From the NCBI GenBank assembly GCA_029953675.1, contig JAMWBK010000006.1, forward strand, positions 682,001-746,000: a stretch of DNA of 64,000 bases. The letters run 5' to 3'. The notes under the pieces are model-generated. The model was not told the DNA's origin and made no database searches. It saw only the letters and a program-made list of their open reading frames with translations. Within the stretch, counting starts at the first letter, position 1. Every line of letters starts with the position of its first letter. Positions 21,336 to 33,076 of the stretch are shown piece after piece. Position numbers and translations under genes: made by a program. The stretch comes from Rhodosorus marinus (Eukaryota > Rhodophyta > Stylonematophyceae > Stylonematales > Stylonemataceae).

Positions 21336-23935
21336 GTGAGCGGTCCAGGTGACAGTTTGTTCCCTGCGTTGAAGGGTACCTGGGACCGTCTGGTACGAGA
21401 TTATCTGGCCCGGCCAGAGGACCAGAGGGAGCTGATGTCAGCAGGTTTTAAAGGAGGGGCGCTCACCATCTTCAACAATATTGCGGCGACCAACATGGAT
21501 GCGGATGCAAACACGCTGTGGACACTCTTGAAGGCACAGCTATTCAATCACGCCCTCGTAAAAACGCCAGCGCGAAGCGTTTGAAAACTGTGTCCGGCAA
21601 GAGCGGAGGGAGTCCGCGCACGCGGTGTACGCGGAACGGTTGCGGGAGACAGCCTCAACGTTACCTGAGCCAGTATCGGAGGAACCCCAAACTGGGACTG
21701 GGTGGAGGACATCGGAAGACCACAGATTTCCGGCGCCTCAATTCGGTTACGGAACAGGATTCTTTTCCTTTGGAGGAAGTACGCACCGTGTTGGATTGGT
21801 TGGGGTCCAAGAGGGTCATATCAACAATGGACCTGAAAGGCAGCTTCTTCCAGGTTAAGTTGGCGGAAAATTCTAAACCACTAACTGCGGTTAGAACGCT
21901 AGTAGGTTTGCTTCAGTGTACGCGGGTGCCGTAAGGGTTGCGAAATTCTCCGACAACTCTCCAGCGGATTATCAACGAAACCCTGGGAGATCTGAAGGGC
22001 ACTTCAGCGTTATCGTATGTAGGACGATCTGAACGTAGGGTCAGAGGATGGTGCTGAGCATCTACGAGACTTGAGAAAGGTACTCTCAGGGTTGAAGGGC
22101 CGAGGTGTACGTTTAAATTTCCAAAAGTTTGGGGTTACGCTGTAAATGTGGCAAACGCCGAGTGGAGATCCTTGGACACGAGGTTGGTCCGGAAGGAGTA
22201 ATGCCTAACGAGGCATACCTAAAAGCAATCCGCGAGTTCCCAGAGCCCAACGATGGCGAATCCTTTCTTCGGTTTATCGGTACGTGTCGATTCTTCGAAC
22301 CATCTGTCTAGGAGGATACAACCTCTCTGCGAGGATTTAGCCGGGAGTTCATAGAGGAAGAAGAAACGAAGCAAGCGGCAGAAGGTTGTCATCGAAGATT
22401 TTGGGAAGCGTACGCAGTTGCAGAAGGACGCATTCGTTAGCCTGCATTCGGAGCTGTCAAATCCGGTTGTGTTGACATCGCTTGTGCCAGGAAGGGCAAA
22501 GGTGGTGGTATCAGTCAACTTCGACCAATTTCTTTCGCATCAAGGAAGTTTATTGAGGCGGAAACCAGATATGCAGTAAGTGAGAAGGAATGCTTGGGTG
22601 TAGTGTTCGCACTGAAGAAGTTCCGAGTGATGTTCTTGGTGAGCCGTTAAGGATTATCACAGACCCCCAGGCGTTGAAGTGGTTGTTGCCACTCCGGGAG
22701 CCTCGCAATCGACTTGCAAGGTCCGTCCTGGAAGTACAAGCGTTCGACCTCGAGTTTGAACACCGGTCCGGAGATCATCCGACCATGGTGGTAGCTGATG
22801 CGTTGCCCACAGTGCTCGAGGTTGTACGGAGTGTGAACGAGTATGTTCATCAGGTTTATTCAGAGCCTAACTACCCTGAGAAGCGAGAGACAAGACGCTG
22901 GTGACCCGAGCTTTTGGGATCTACCAACCAAGGATGAGCTTACGGAAGCTCAAGATCTGGAGTGCGGTTAGTCGAAACCATTCGTAACAGCCGAAGACAG
23001 GGCTGGGAAATTCATCGTCAACGAATATGGGTTGGTATGCGTGTGGAGAAGAATTGGTCACTGGTATTGGCTCCGGAAGTTTGCGGAGAACAGATTCTTC
23101 GCCATTTTCATGGTGCGAGCACAGTTGGCCATCCTGGCGTAGTAGGACGTTGGGCGGACTGCGGAGATATTTCTGGTGGAAGACTATGTCGAGTGACGTA
23201 GGAGATTATGTCCGTAAATGTCTAACGTGTGCTCCAGAGCGTCTTGTCAGGAACAGGCGACAAGGAAGGTTACAACTTGATCAGGTCAAACGTAGGTTCG
23301 AGATGGTGGCGGTGGACGTCGTCGAGATCAGTCCGGCTTCGGTCAGTGGAACTAGGAAGGCATTTGCGTGTATTTGTTCACGCGCTATGTTGTCGCAGAA
23401 CCTATGGCTACGGAGAACGCCGAAGTGTTGGCTAAAGTACTCTTGGAGAAGTGGTTCCTGATGTTTGGGCCACCAGAGTGTTTGTTGAGTGGCGGCGGTC
23501 CGGTGATGACAGCCACGATGCTGACTACGTTGTGTGGGCGACTTGGTATTTTCTCGTTCGGTGACCTCGGCGTTTCATCCAAGTACGAACGGTGCAGTCG
23601 AGAAGTTCAACTCTACTTTGTGTCGGGATATACGAGCGTTTGCTTTGAGATCGGAAAGGTGGGATGAACAGGTACGTCTAGCGTGTTTCAGGTACAACAC
23701 TACAGAGCATTCATCGACCAAGATGACACCCTACAAGGAGATGTTCGGAGTAGAAGCCTTTGATTTCGGAGTGGACTTCAACTTGGCGGTTCGACAGGAA
23801 GCGGAACCAACCCGAGAAGAGTTGGCGGAACACATGGAGGATCTACACCGGGAGTTATACGATCGCAGTTGGAAGGCCAAGAAAGCAACTGAAGTTAGCA
23901 AACTGGGCCTAGCTTCCTGGGAGCTAGCTTGAACT
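21336..23935 (+). mobile_element. Decayed Ty3/gypsy-type LTR retrotransposon, pol region
   Basis: The order of domains is reverse transcriptase, RNase H, integrase, as in Ty3/gypsy elements. A gag-like open block (21336-21584) comes first. Reverse transcriptase blocks start near 21715 (Lys-Thr-Thr-Asp-Phe-Arg-Arg-Leu-Asn) and continue with Ser-Thr-Met-Asp-Leu; the Tyr-Val-Asp-Asp box near 22015-22030 is broken by one extra base. RNase H words lie at 22570-22810 (Val-Val-Ala-Asp-Ala-Leu). The integrase has a His/Cys zinc-finger-like part (23095-23240) and a core ending in His-Pro-Ser-Thr-Asn-Gly-Ala-Val-Glu-Lys-Phe at 23570-23605. Stops and frameshifts occur in every domain, so it is not active. 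No CCHC knuckle, protease, primer site or LTR pair was found. Confidence 0.85.
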
Positions 23936-24146
23936 CCCGTGTCCGTTCGCGACTCGTTACTTGATGGTCTCGTCGCTACACCGCGGTACCGCGGACATCA
24001 CCATGGCTGCCATAAACAGTTTACCCTGGAGCGCCAACCGATGCTGGAGTACTTCTATCAGCCCTCGTGCATCGCTTCGTCTCGCCCTTTCGGTAGATGG
24101 ACTGTGCTGGTGTCCACTGTTTGCGTGACTGCTTTGGGGATAAAGT

Positions 24147-24177
24147 CTCGCGTTGGTCAGCTTCGGACCAACGCGAG
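24147..24177. repeat. Perfect inverted repeat, 12-bp stem
   Basis: CTCGCGTTGGTC at 24147-24158 pairs exactly with GACCAACGCGAG at 24166-24177 across a 7-nt loop. It lies 0.2 kb beyond the end of the integrase remnant. There is no U-run after it. It could be part of the element's 3' region or a separate structure. Confidence 0.7.
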
Positions 24178-24239
24178 TTCTCACTCGACTCACGGAACGA
24201 CCCTCAGGAACAAGGGCAGCTGAACTCCGCCAATCTCGG

Positions 24240-27200
24240 GGTTGTCAGCTCTCGGCCATAAAGGTCTCGAACTTATTCGGCTGAAGGAGTTTACATTCGC
24301 TTAGGCGATGACTCATCCTACCCTTCGGGACTCAGGACATGAGGCGATAAGGCATCAGAGTTTAACCGAACCCTTTGGAATCGAGAATAGGACACGCGGA
24401 TCGGGCATCACGTGTGTTGCAAAACCGTTGAAATCAGGCGCATCATCGACATGATGCGGATAGGACATCCCATGTCAAGATGGGGCGTGCCTCATCTCCA
24501 CATTCGTGCTACGTAAGTCGTTTGCTCCTCTCAACTATTTTAGACTTGTTCTTACATCGAATGAATTCTTTCAACCCCTTGGGTGGGGATACCGTTTCTT
24601 AAAAGTTATTGAATAACGGAATATACTTTCTATCCAGAAGGATTAGCGGAGGGAAAGTCGGGGCGAGAATACGAAATCGAAACTGAAATTGTGTGGATTC
24701 CTCCTTGAGGAATTTACTGACGGGTTGAGACCTGGAGGAATTCAGGACTTCCTTGAGCGGAACTGTTTCCCCTCTATCCATCTCCCTGCGTGATCACCCA
24801 CCAAATAGTGCAGCCAGGGTTACTATTCGAATCGCAACGGGTAGGGCTGCCCGCTGCACCTTGAAAGCTGAGGATCCGAACCTGGCAAACTGGGCGTGGA
24901 AATCAAGTGGTTACGAGACAACGTATTGCTTTGATTCTTCTTCGAGAACGTTGCTCCTTCGAACTGCTGCCTCGCATTAAATTACGTTCTTGTCAACCCT
25001 TGATATTGCCAGGTCTTTGCTGGGCTTTGGCTTGTATCCCGCGCGGATACTGGACATCAGACAAGCATTGGACAGTCGTTAGAAAGCAATCTATGACACA
25101 GAGCAAAAATACTCTGACTTCGACCTATATCATCTACTGCTGCAATGATTTTGAGGCACGATCAGCGAACATTCGGGGTCTGCGTCCGCCCCGTTACACG
25201 ACGCCAGCTATTTTGCTGATGTGAAACAGGAGTTTGCGTCTCTTAGAGACGCTCGTTGTCGGGAAATGCCAAGGTTTCTCGGGACCTTAGGATGTATGGA
25301 GACTGCTCCGACCGTCTATACTTATTGTTTGAAGCTAACAGAACGCCCATCGTCTCACACAGCAGGTCACGGAAAGTCGGTCCCTTTGAACTTTCCAACA
25401 CAAACCTCAGTTTGCAAGTAGTCTCCACAGGGCCCACACATTCCCTAAGGTATCGCACGCAAGTGCAGTGTCGTGGGTTCTAACAACCAAGATGAACGAT
25501 CGCAACGGCTGACGACAGACTTCAGTATCCCGATGCCAAGCATTGTTGAAACTGCAATTTGGCGGGAACTAGCGGCCCAGGAAAACGGGCGTTGTAAGAC
25601 CTTCAAATCAGCTTATATCAATCTCGAGGTGTTCGAATAACCTTTTTGAAACGAGGATTATCAAGAGCATTCCTGTAATAGTTGCAACCCCACTCAAGTG
25701 TGCTTCCCAGGGGTTTCGGCGGGTTTACCGGAAGACGAAGCTGAACATGAGCTTTGGTTGGCGGGGAGAAACGGGAACGCCAACACAGCTCCGCCTTCTA
25801 GACTACCACCGGCATGAAGAGGAGGGTTGAAGCCTTCCTCTTTGGTGTATCTGGACAACACAAATTCCGCAGACAGTAATGAGATTTCTGTACCATCACC
25901 GCGTTCCGACGGCCTTTCCTGCCGACACTGCCTGAGGCAACGAAGAGCCAACCTCCAGTTCACGCCATGAAGAACGGATTTATTCGACATCGCGCGGATC
26001 TGGGTTTCTATCCCAATCGGTGCTCCAAACCCCGGCATGAAGAGGAGGGTTGAAGCAATTCTCCTTGGTGTATCCCCACAACGCAATTTCCGCAGACTAC
26101 TATAACATTTCTGTGTAATCACCACGTTCCGAGGGCATTTCCTGCCTACGCTGCCTGAGGCAACGAGGAGCCAACCTCCAGTTCAATCCATGAGGAACGG
26201 ATTTGTTCGACATCGCGAGGAGCTGGGTTTCTATCCCCATCGGTACTGAGGAACATAATCCTTACCAGTTACGTAGTCATAAACAGATTCTCATGGTGCC
26301 GTAGAATTTGCAACCGTAAGCTTGACTGGGCAGCTGCCTACTGTTGCGCAACAATGGAGCATGTTCAACTCTCATGTGGCTTGCTCATCCGATCAACCAA
26401 TGCAAAGTTTGGCGTGGAACCCAGACGGCACTCGCATTAGGAACGCCAACAAAATCCGGTACGATTCTCCTAATCTCGATAACCCGGAGATACCTTAGAG
26501 CCATAAAACGTTCACAAGAAAAAGCAGAAAAACTTAAAAAATATGAAGAAATTCTATCTCAACTAATACAGTTCAAACCATGAGCTACTACACTTGATGA
26601 GGTCTGACAGTTGATATCCAAGAAGTACCGGGGAGGGGGCGGGAGGGGGAAGGCATTGGGTATCGGATCTGCTCAGAACTGCCATGTTCTGTGATAAAAG
26701 GAGATTTTCTGAAGGGGGAGTTACTGTTTTTGGTTTGATTTCCGTAGATGGTGGAAATCAAGAAGCGAATGGGGGTCAGTCTCCCGCTACATATTAGTAC
26801 TTGAACAATTCTGTTTTTTAGAACATTTTTTTTGTGGAATCCCAGTATCGACATGGAAACTTTGACTTAGAACGGGGTGCGTCTTATCATGATCTATGTA
26901 CTTGCGAAGTTTTCTTTGGCAGTGGAATCATCCTAACCGTTTTTCCACCGCCCTTGGAAGAGCTCCTAGGTAGGAAGATTAAAAGGCGAGGGGCCGAACT
27001 TGAAAATGGTGTTTCTATTTTTCTGAATAAATAAATAAATCTTTGGGCCTATTTCCAAACTCACCCTTCGAGGTAGGGGTGGTACTGTTACCTAGCTATT
27101 CTATATGCGAAAGATATCTTGTAGAACACAGAATAGCGTGGGGGGGGGGGGTGGGATGGGGGTGTGGAGAAAAGCGAAAGCGGAGGATATGAAAATTCTT

Positions 27201-28300
27201 GTGTGAGATACTACATTTGTGGAAGGGAAAAGGGGGTGGAGGAGGAGTTTTGTATTCAGTTATCCAGAGTTTTAGAACATTTTAGACAGGATTTTTCCAT
27301 ATTGTCCAAACAAATCTAACAATGCTTACCCACCCCTGGAACCGTTCGTTTCTGGTCTGTGTGAGAAGGTGTTGGGATGCGGTTGCACTAGGAGGGGAGG
27401 GGCGTAATAGTTACGGGGGGTTGTGGACTAGGAGGCGGTACGCGATGCTGCTCTTTTGGCGTGAATTTTTACTTCGAGAAAAGAAGAAAGATGCAGCTTT
27501 TTTGGAAAGGGGTAGTTTTTAGGGGGTATTGATGTTTTCGAGTTTTCGCGGGTACTTGCAGAGGTCGCTTCGGCAATTTTCTTGGGGAGGAGTTTTGTTG
27601 AAAGAGGGGGAGTCGCGCCGGCCGTGGGGAGGGTTAAGCTTTTGTGTGAAAGTATGCTTGGCTGTTTCGTTTGCGGTTGTAAGTTTCTCAGAGGGGAAGA
27701 GGAAAGGGAGGGTTGGGGGTGGGGGGTGGGTGGGGTTGGGTTGGGGTGGGTGGGGTGGGGACTGGAAGAGGAAGGAAACGGTGTAGGTGAAGAAAACGAT
27801 TATTTAGGTTGAAAGTTCTGGTCGTGTGCAGTTGTATTTTTTTTTTTGGAGTATGACGGCGGAGTTGTTTTAGGAGGTGCATTGGAGTTGATGGGGGAAA
27901 GAGTAAGGGAATGGTTCACTAGGGCCCCCTTGTTCAGAGGAATCGTGGCTTGAGTTTGTGGCGAGCGGAATCGGCGTGGCTTCTTGTTTGGCTTTCACGC
28001 TGGTCTGTGAGGTGATGTGAGGATTGACGAGTTTACACCGGATTGATTAGGGACGGACTGGTCGGGGAACGTGGAAAAAACAGCGGACGAAGGATCTGCT
28101 CGCTGAAGCTAGGTTCAAGGAACTTGCTTGCGTGGTTTCTGCCCTTCGATTGTGAACAGGGCTAGATCGAAATTTAATTAGCTGAGTCGTAGTCGAGGCT
28201 TGGTCAAAGCTGGTGGTGGTGGACATGCCAACGATCGAGTAATTTGTGCGTGGACCTTGTGGACGTTTTACATGTTCGATTTTGGCATTGAAGTGCATCG
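24240..28300. other. Gene-poor region after the retroelement
   Basis: No gene could be supported over about 4 kb. It holds the 223-bp direct repeat at 25811-26248 and G-runs at 27140-27172 and 27225-27260. The G/T-rich leader of the Pumilio gene lies at about 27690-27770. A block at 26310-26500 reads as a WD-repeat-like phrase (Trp-Asn-Pro-Asp-Gly-Thr-Arg) for a few dozen codons, then ends; this may be a gene fossil. Confidence 0.5.
25811..26248. repeat. Direct repeat, two tandem copies of about 223 bp
   Basis: Copy 1 starts GGCATGAAGAGGAGGGTTGA at 25811 and copy 2 starts with the same 20 bases at 26034. The copies stay aligned through the words TGCCTGAGGCAACGA, GAGCCAACCTCCAGTTCA, GAACGGATTT, TTCGACATCGCG and CTGGGTTTCTATCCC, with scattered substitutions and few gaps. 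Stops in all frames argue against a coding duplication. Confidence 0.9.
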
Positions 28301-28359
28301 CGGAGCGGCTTGCAAGGAAAGTAATTTCGTTTTTTGACTAACAGTAGGGAGTTGTCAAT

Positions 28360-30823
28360 ATGCCTTGGGTTTCTTCAACTAGAGAACCGCTTCAAAACGC
28401 ACAAGCAGGAAATCAAGAGGCCTTGAGCGGGCGGGAGCCCTCGGAGTCGGTTTTGGCGGTGAATAAGGTGCCTGGTGGGCATGCGACGCATGCTGGGGAT
28501 GTTTACCAGCAAGGGGGTGCAAATACGTTGAATGAGTTCGGGGAGGTCGTAAGCTTCGTGCGAGTAGTAAAGGGCGAGCTGCCAAGGGCGGAGGAGAAGG
28601 AACCAGTGCAGTTGAGGACGGAGCGGACGCTAAACGCCAAACCGCATGAAGTCTCGTTCAGTGAGAGTGTCGAGAAGGAAGAATCCTCAGCAGAGAGTTA
28701 CCACGGTCAAGTTCCCGACCGAAGCTCAACCGCTTCCGCCCCTCCCGACTTTGAGATGACCTCTAGGGCTTTGTTTGGGTTTATGGTAAGTTTGCATTTC
28801 AACATGACGCTTTTTTCTAGAGTCGTGGTGCTTGTACCAACATCCCTTGCGTTGTATTGTTTTTGCAATTTCATAGGAAGGGTATTCGACTGCATTCACT
28901 GATGGTCGACAACAGCAAAATATCTCGGATCCGAACTACAATGCTCTGAAGGAGGTTAACGATCCTGACGATCTGAGCGCCCAGTCCCGAGGGCTGTCTG
29001 CGAAGTTCTCGCAACTTGCAGTAGCGGACCAACCTAGGCTGAGGAGAGAGGACAGTGATGCGTCAGTTGAGGACTTAATCAACCGCGCAAGGATGCCACC
29101 TTTGCACTCGTCGGGCCTTGCGCGAGATGATTCTGAGCTGTCCCTGAGCTCTCTTGCACATGTGCCGGACTCAAGTGGAAGCGACCTATTCGTACGAGAT
29201 CGGGCACAAATTGCTGCCGATGGAGATGTGGTCAAAGCAAATATTCGAGGGATCTCAACATTGCCTCCTGCTCCGTCAATGCTGAACAGTGAGATGTGGA
29301 AACAGCAACCTCAATCTGCATTGGATGGAACGTCGGCAAGGAACGACGGCAGCGGGGCGAAACTTCCTGCACAGAACGCTGGAAACTACTTTGAGAATCC
29401 AGCTGAACATGCGATGCCAAGCTACGGTTCGCAGTTTGCTCCGTTTCAGCCGATTCATACGCCTTGGATGCCAAATGGAATGTCGTTTGGTAGAGGGCAA
29501 GTAGAGACATTCAGGCCGGCCTTTCCAGCGGCAGTCCTTCCATACACCTCGTCGAAAGCCACTCCCAGCGCATACGAGGCAAACGGATTAATTCCGGGCT
29601 ACAACGGCATTCCTGTGGAACCAAACCCTTCGCTTAGGGCCGAGCACCCGAACTTTGGGCGGAGTGTACAGAGATCAAGTCCGAAGGCTCCTGAGCAGAC
29701 AGTGTTTGACAATCACCGAGGGCGAGGACCTCTGTATAACAGCAACCACGCTGGTTCCATGCCGAGACCCCAAAAGGTTGCAGGTCTCAATTCGACAAGC
29801 GCGAGTAGCACGTTGAAGCTCAACCACTTTTCCGAGGCTGTCGGACGCGTCAAGGAGTTGGCCAGAGATCAACACGGTTGCAGATATCTTCAAACCAAGC
29901 TGGAAGAGGGCAATAAGCAGTACACGAGTATTATATTTGAGGAGTGCTTTGATGAATTTGTGGATCTGATGGTTGACCCGTTTGGGAACTATTTGTGTCA
30001 GAAGCTGTTCGAGCATTGCGACGACTCTCAGCGGTTGATGTTGATCGAGTTCTGTGCACATTCACTGGCCAGAGTATCCGCCAATATGCATGGGACGAGG
30101 GCAGTGCAGCGGATGGTAGAATGCTTTTCAACTGAAGAGCAGATCACAACTGCGTGCAGTGCGCTTGCACCGTCAGCAGTGTTGCTGATGAAGGATATCA
30201 ATGGAAACCATGTGATCCAAAGATGCCTCCACAGAATGGATTCAAAGCACAACCAGTTCGTCTATGACGCCGTTGCTGGGAACTGCCTGGATCTTGCGAC
30301 GCACAGACATGGCTGTTGCGTAATGCAGAGATGCATCGATCACGCGTCTCCGGCGCAACGGGATCAACTAGTTTCTCAGGTTACCAGCAATGCGCTGCTA
30401 CTAGTGCAGAATCCGTACGGGAACTATGTAGTTCAGTACGTACTCGAGCTGGGCGACATTGGCTACACGATGGAGATTATCAAGCGGCTGCAAGGACATG
30501 TTGGAGAGCTGTCAACACAAAAGTTTTCGTCTAATGTTGTTGAGAAGTGTCTTCAACAAGGCAACGCGGAAACTCGCAGCATTTTGATTGAAGAGCTAAT
30601 CTCCGATTCTGACATGATAGGGAGGCTTCTGCACGACGCATATGGGAACTACGTCATACAGAGGTCTCTTCAGCTCGCGAGGTCTCCCCAGCTTGAAGCG
30701 CTTTGTGAAGCGATTCGTCCACACCTTCCTTCGCTGAAATCTTCCCCGTATGGGAAGCGTATTCAGAGCAAGATTCTGAAGCGATTCCCGAAGAACCGGG
30801 ATCGGGAGGAGTTCAGCATGTAA
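28360..30823 (+). CDS. PUM: Pumilio/PUF RNA-binding protein
   Basis: Cytoplasmic regulator that binds 3' UTRs and represses or destabilises mRNAs. Exons 28360-28785 and 28877-30823 give 790 residues. The first 450 residues are low in structure (Ser, Asn, Gln, Pro rich). Eight PUF repeats follow, about residues 455-785. The base-reading triplets can be read: repeat 1 Cys-Arg-Gln, 2 Asn-Tyr-Gln, 3 Thr-Arg-Gln, 4 Asn-His-Gln, 5 Cys-Cys-Gln, 6 Asn-Tyr-Gln, 7 Ser-Asn-Glu, 8 Asn-Tyr-Gln. By the known PUF code this predicts UGUAUAUA, the classic Pumilio site. The last codons overlap the 3' end of a convergent open block on the minus strand. A long G/T-rich leader precedes the start. Confidence 0.96.
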
Positions 30824-31560
30824 TTTGATTTTGACTGTGGTTACCTCGATGAGGCGATGGCGGTAGTCTCTGAGAGAGAATATGTACGTAATTTCGATGT
30901 GTGCGTGGGGAATACTGTTCAGTGGGGCTTTCGGTTCTGGCTCCTTCGACAGACTGAACGAACAACGATGCGTCGTAAGAGGATAGGCGCTGACCTGTAA
31001 CATAGTAGGCAATGATTTTGGGGTCGCGGAGAGTAGTGGACAACAGGAGAAAGCTCGCTTCGTCGAGATGGATGTGTAGTGGACAGCCGAACTGTTTTGT
31101 GGGGATTCGAGCTGGTTGCTGTCTTGACCGTGTTTCCTGAGTGTGCTCTCACAAGCAATCAAATTGTTAAGAAATTGGTTCAGGGTCTATTGTAGCATTT
31201 GTAAAGTTGGTGCTACTTCGTAGCATAACCGGAGGTAACAGTTTTAAACCGGATACGAGAAAACACTAGGGTTTATTTTTCGGAAAGTCATAAAGCTAAG
31301 GAAACAATTAGTTCAGCTCGAATGGCAGCATGCAACTGCTCTTAGATCGAGGCGGGTAATTCCGTATCTCTGAGTGTTGGAACCTCGTATTGAGTGAGGC
31401 GACCTGCTCTTCTCCTCGGCGCAGTCGACTCTGCACGCGCACCGTCCCCCGCGAAGACCTGAGAAGATCTACTCTTGCCTTTCTGAAACCCCGCCCATCC
31501 CCAAAAGCGGGTAGCTCTTACAAGGGGAGGGGGAAAGGCCAAGTAGTCCATAAGCGGCAT
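30813..31560 (-). CDS. Unidentified gene convergent with Pumilio
   Basis: A protein-like block opens after an AG at about 31142 and stays open to a stop at 30813-30815. Its first part reads Pro-Leu-His-Ile-His-Leu-Asp-Glu-Ala-Ser-Phe-Leu-Leu-Leu-Ser, then Arg-Asp-Pro-Lys-Ile-Ile-Ala-Tyr-Tyr-Val. A likely first exon begins at ATG 31560 (Met-Pro-Leu-Met-Asp-Tyr-Leu) and a C-rich (sense G-rich) leader lies at 31795-31845. The splice between these exons is not certain; a weak donor after Gln-Tyr-Glu near 31393 would fit the phase. The stop lies inside the last codons of the Pumilio gene. A GT at 30870 could splice the tail elsewhere. I do not recognise the family; the Leu-Asp-Glu-Ala-Ser-Phe-Leu phrase faintly recalls tRNA-splicing endonuclease subunits. 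Confidence 0.5.
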
Positions 31561-31599
31561 GAGCTTCGTGGGAAGGATTCAAGAAAGCTAACGCTCGGA

Positions 31600-32513
31600 C
31601 CGCCACAAGCCTGCAGCTGTGGCATGGATTGGTTGCGCGCAAGAATTCAAGGGATCCCCGTGCAAAGCCGATATTGTTCGTTAAACCAAAAACCGCCCAC
31701 AACGGCTCTTGTTTTCAAGCATTTCCAAAAAATACCAAAAAAGGGCCGCCCTGCAAATGATCTTCTGAAAGATACACTTTTTTCTCACTATTCCACCCCC
31801 ACCTCAACCCCCACATACTCCCAATCCTCGCCCTCCTGTTTTTTCTATTCCCAAAACTATTTCAATAAAAGTTAAAAACGTCCCAATCGGTGTGCGGGTA
31901 GAAGCGTGGAGGAGGGGGGGGAGTGAAAAGGTGGTACCGACAACCCTGGATTCGCTACATCCCATGGTTTACAACCTTAGTAGCCCTTGAACCAATACTG
32001 TATTTTATATCGTCTAAACAATCAAAGCAACTTCACTATCACCCCCTAGGTCGTACCGAAGAACCTAATAAATACATCATTTAAACAAACAAATAAAATC
32101 TACCCCCCATAAATAAAACTATTTGATGTATTTGAAAACTCGGTATGAACTTGAATTAGATTAGTTATTTGAAATCCCGAAATATTTTTGGGGATTTTGA
32201 ATTTTGGGGTTGAGGGAAAGGAGAGGGGAAAGGGGGGTGGGGGAATGGAATAGTGGCGTTTTCTTAGGGGTTAATACAAAAGAAAAAGAGGTCAAAATGG
32301 TTGAAAAAACGTCTCTTTCTTTGAGCGTGTTTTGGGGGAGGTTTCGGGGAAGGTTGCAAGTTGGAAGTCATATAAGCATATTGGAAAAGCCTGCGAAGTT
32401 CTGTGTTTAAGTAGGGGAACCGCTTCGGAGGTGGAGGAGGTTGTGATGATGAGGATAGGGTCGCTGTGGGGGTTGGGGGGTGGGTGTGTGTGTGTGGGTG
32501 TGTGTGTGTGTGG

Positions 32514-32578
<65 letters not shown>

Positions 32579-33050
32579 ATAGAGGAGAGGAGAGAGAAGG
32601 TCCTGTGTTTGCTTGTTTTTTAGGGTGGGTTCGTGGTGGCATTGGTTTTTTTGTTTGAACGGGGTAAAGGGAGTTCAGGTTGGGGGGGGATTGAACGCGA
32701 GGTTTTCCTGAGGAGGATGAACTCGAGGAGGTAGAGGAGCAATTGAGGAAGGTTTCGGGGGGTGGATTAGGGAAGGATGATGTCGTTTGGCATGTTGATG
32801 TAACGAGCGAGCCTGGTCTTGCGGTTGCGGCTTTGTTCTTGGATTTGGCAGGAAAATTTTGAAAGGCTTGGACGTTGTGGGGGCGGTTTCAATTGGCGTT
32901 TTGCGGTTTGAACTGAGGGTCGTCACTTTCCTGGGTTCGCTGGCAGCAGTTCTTCGGGGATTTTTTGGGTTTGTCGCTATTCGGGAAGGTTTTCAGTTTA
33001 CAGTGCCTGAAGGAGGTGGATTGAAGTTTTCTTCCTGCTGCGCAACGTGT
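31600..33050. other. Intergenic, with G/T-rich leader of the next gene
   Basis: AT-rich from 31960 to 32190, then G- and T-rich from 32190 to 33050. The second part is the probable promoter and 5' leader of the zinc-finger gene at 33077. It includes the TG microsatellite at 32484-32572. No gene was supported. Confidence 0.6.
32484..32572. repeat. TG dinucleotide microsatellite
   Basis: Nearly pure (TG)n with a few GGG interruptions over 89 bp, inside the G/T-rich leader of the downstream gene. Confidence 0.97.
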
Positions 33051-33076
33051 TGAGAGGCTTGTATAGACACATTGCG

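Noticed and set aside
26310-26583. WD-repeat-like phrase and a Lys/Glu-rich tail
   Set aside because: Only one short phrase matches; no further WD blades or splice partners nearby.
31390-31875. 161-codon plus-strand frame
   Set aside because: It has no ATG start and lies opposite a better candidate minus-strand exon; composition follows C-rich DNA.
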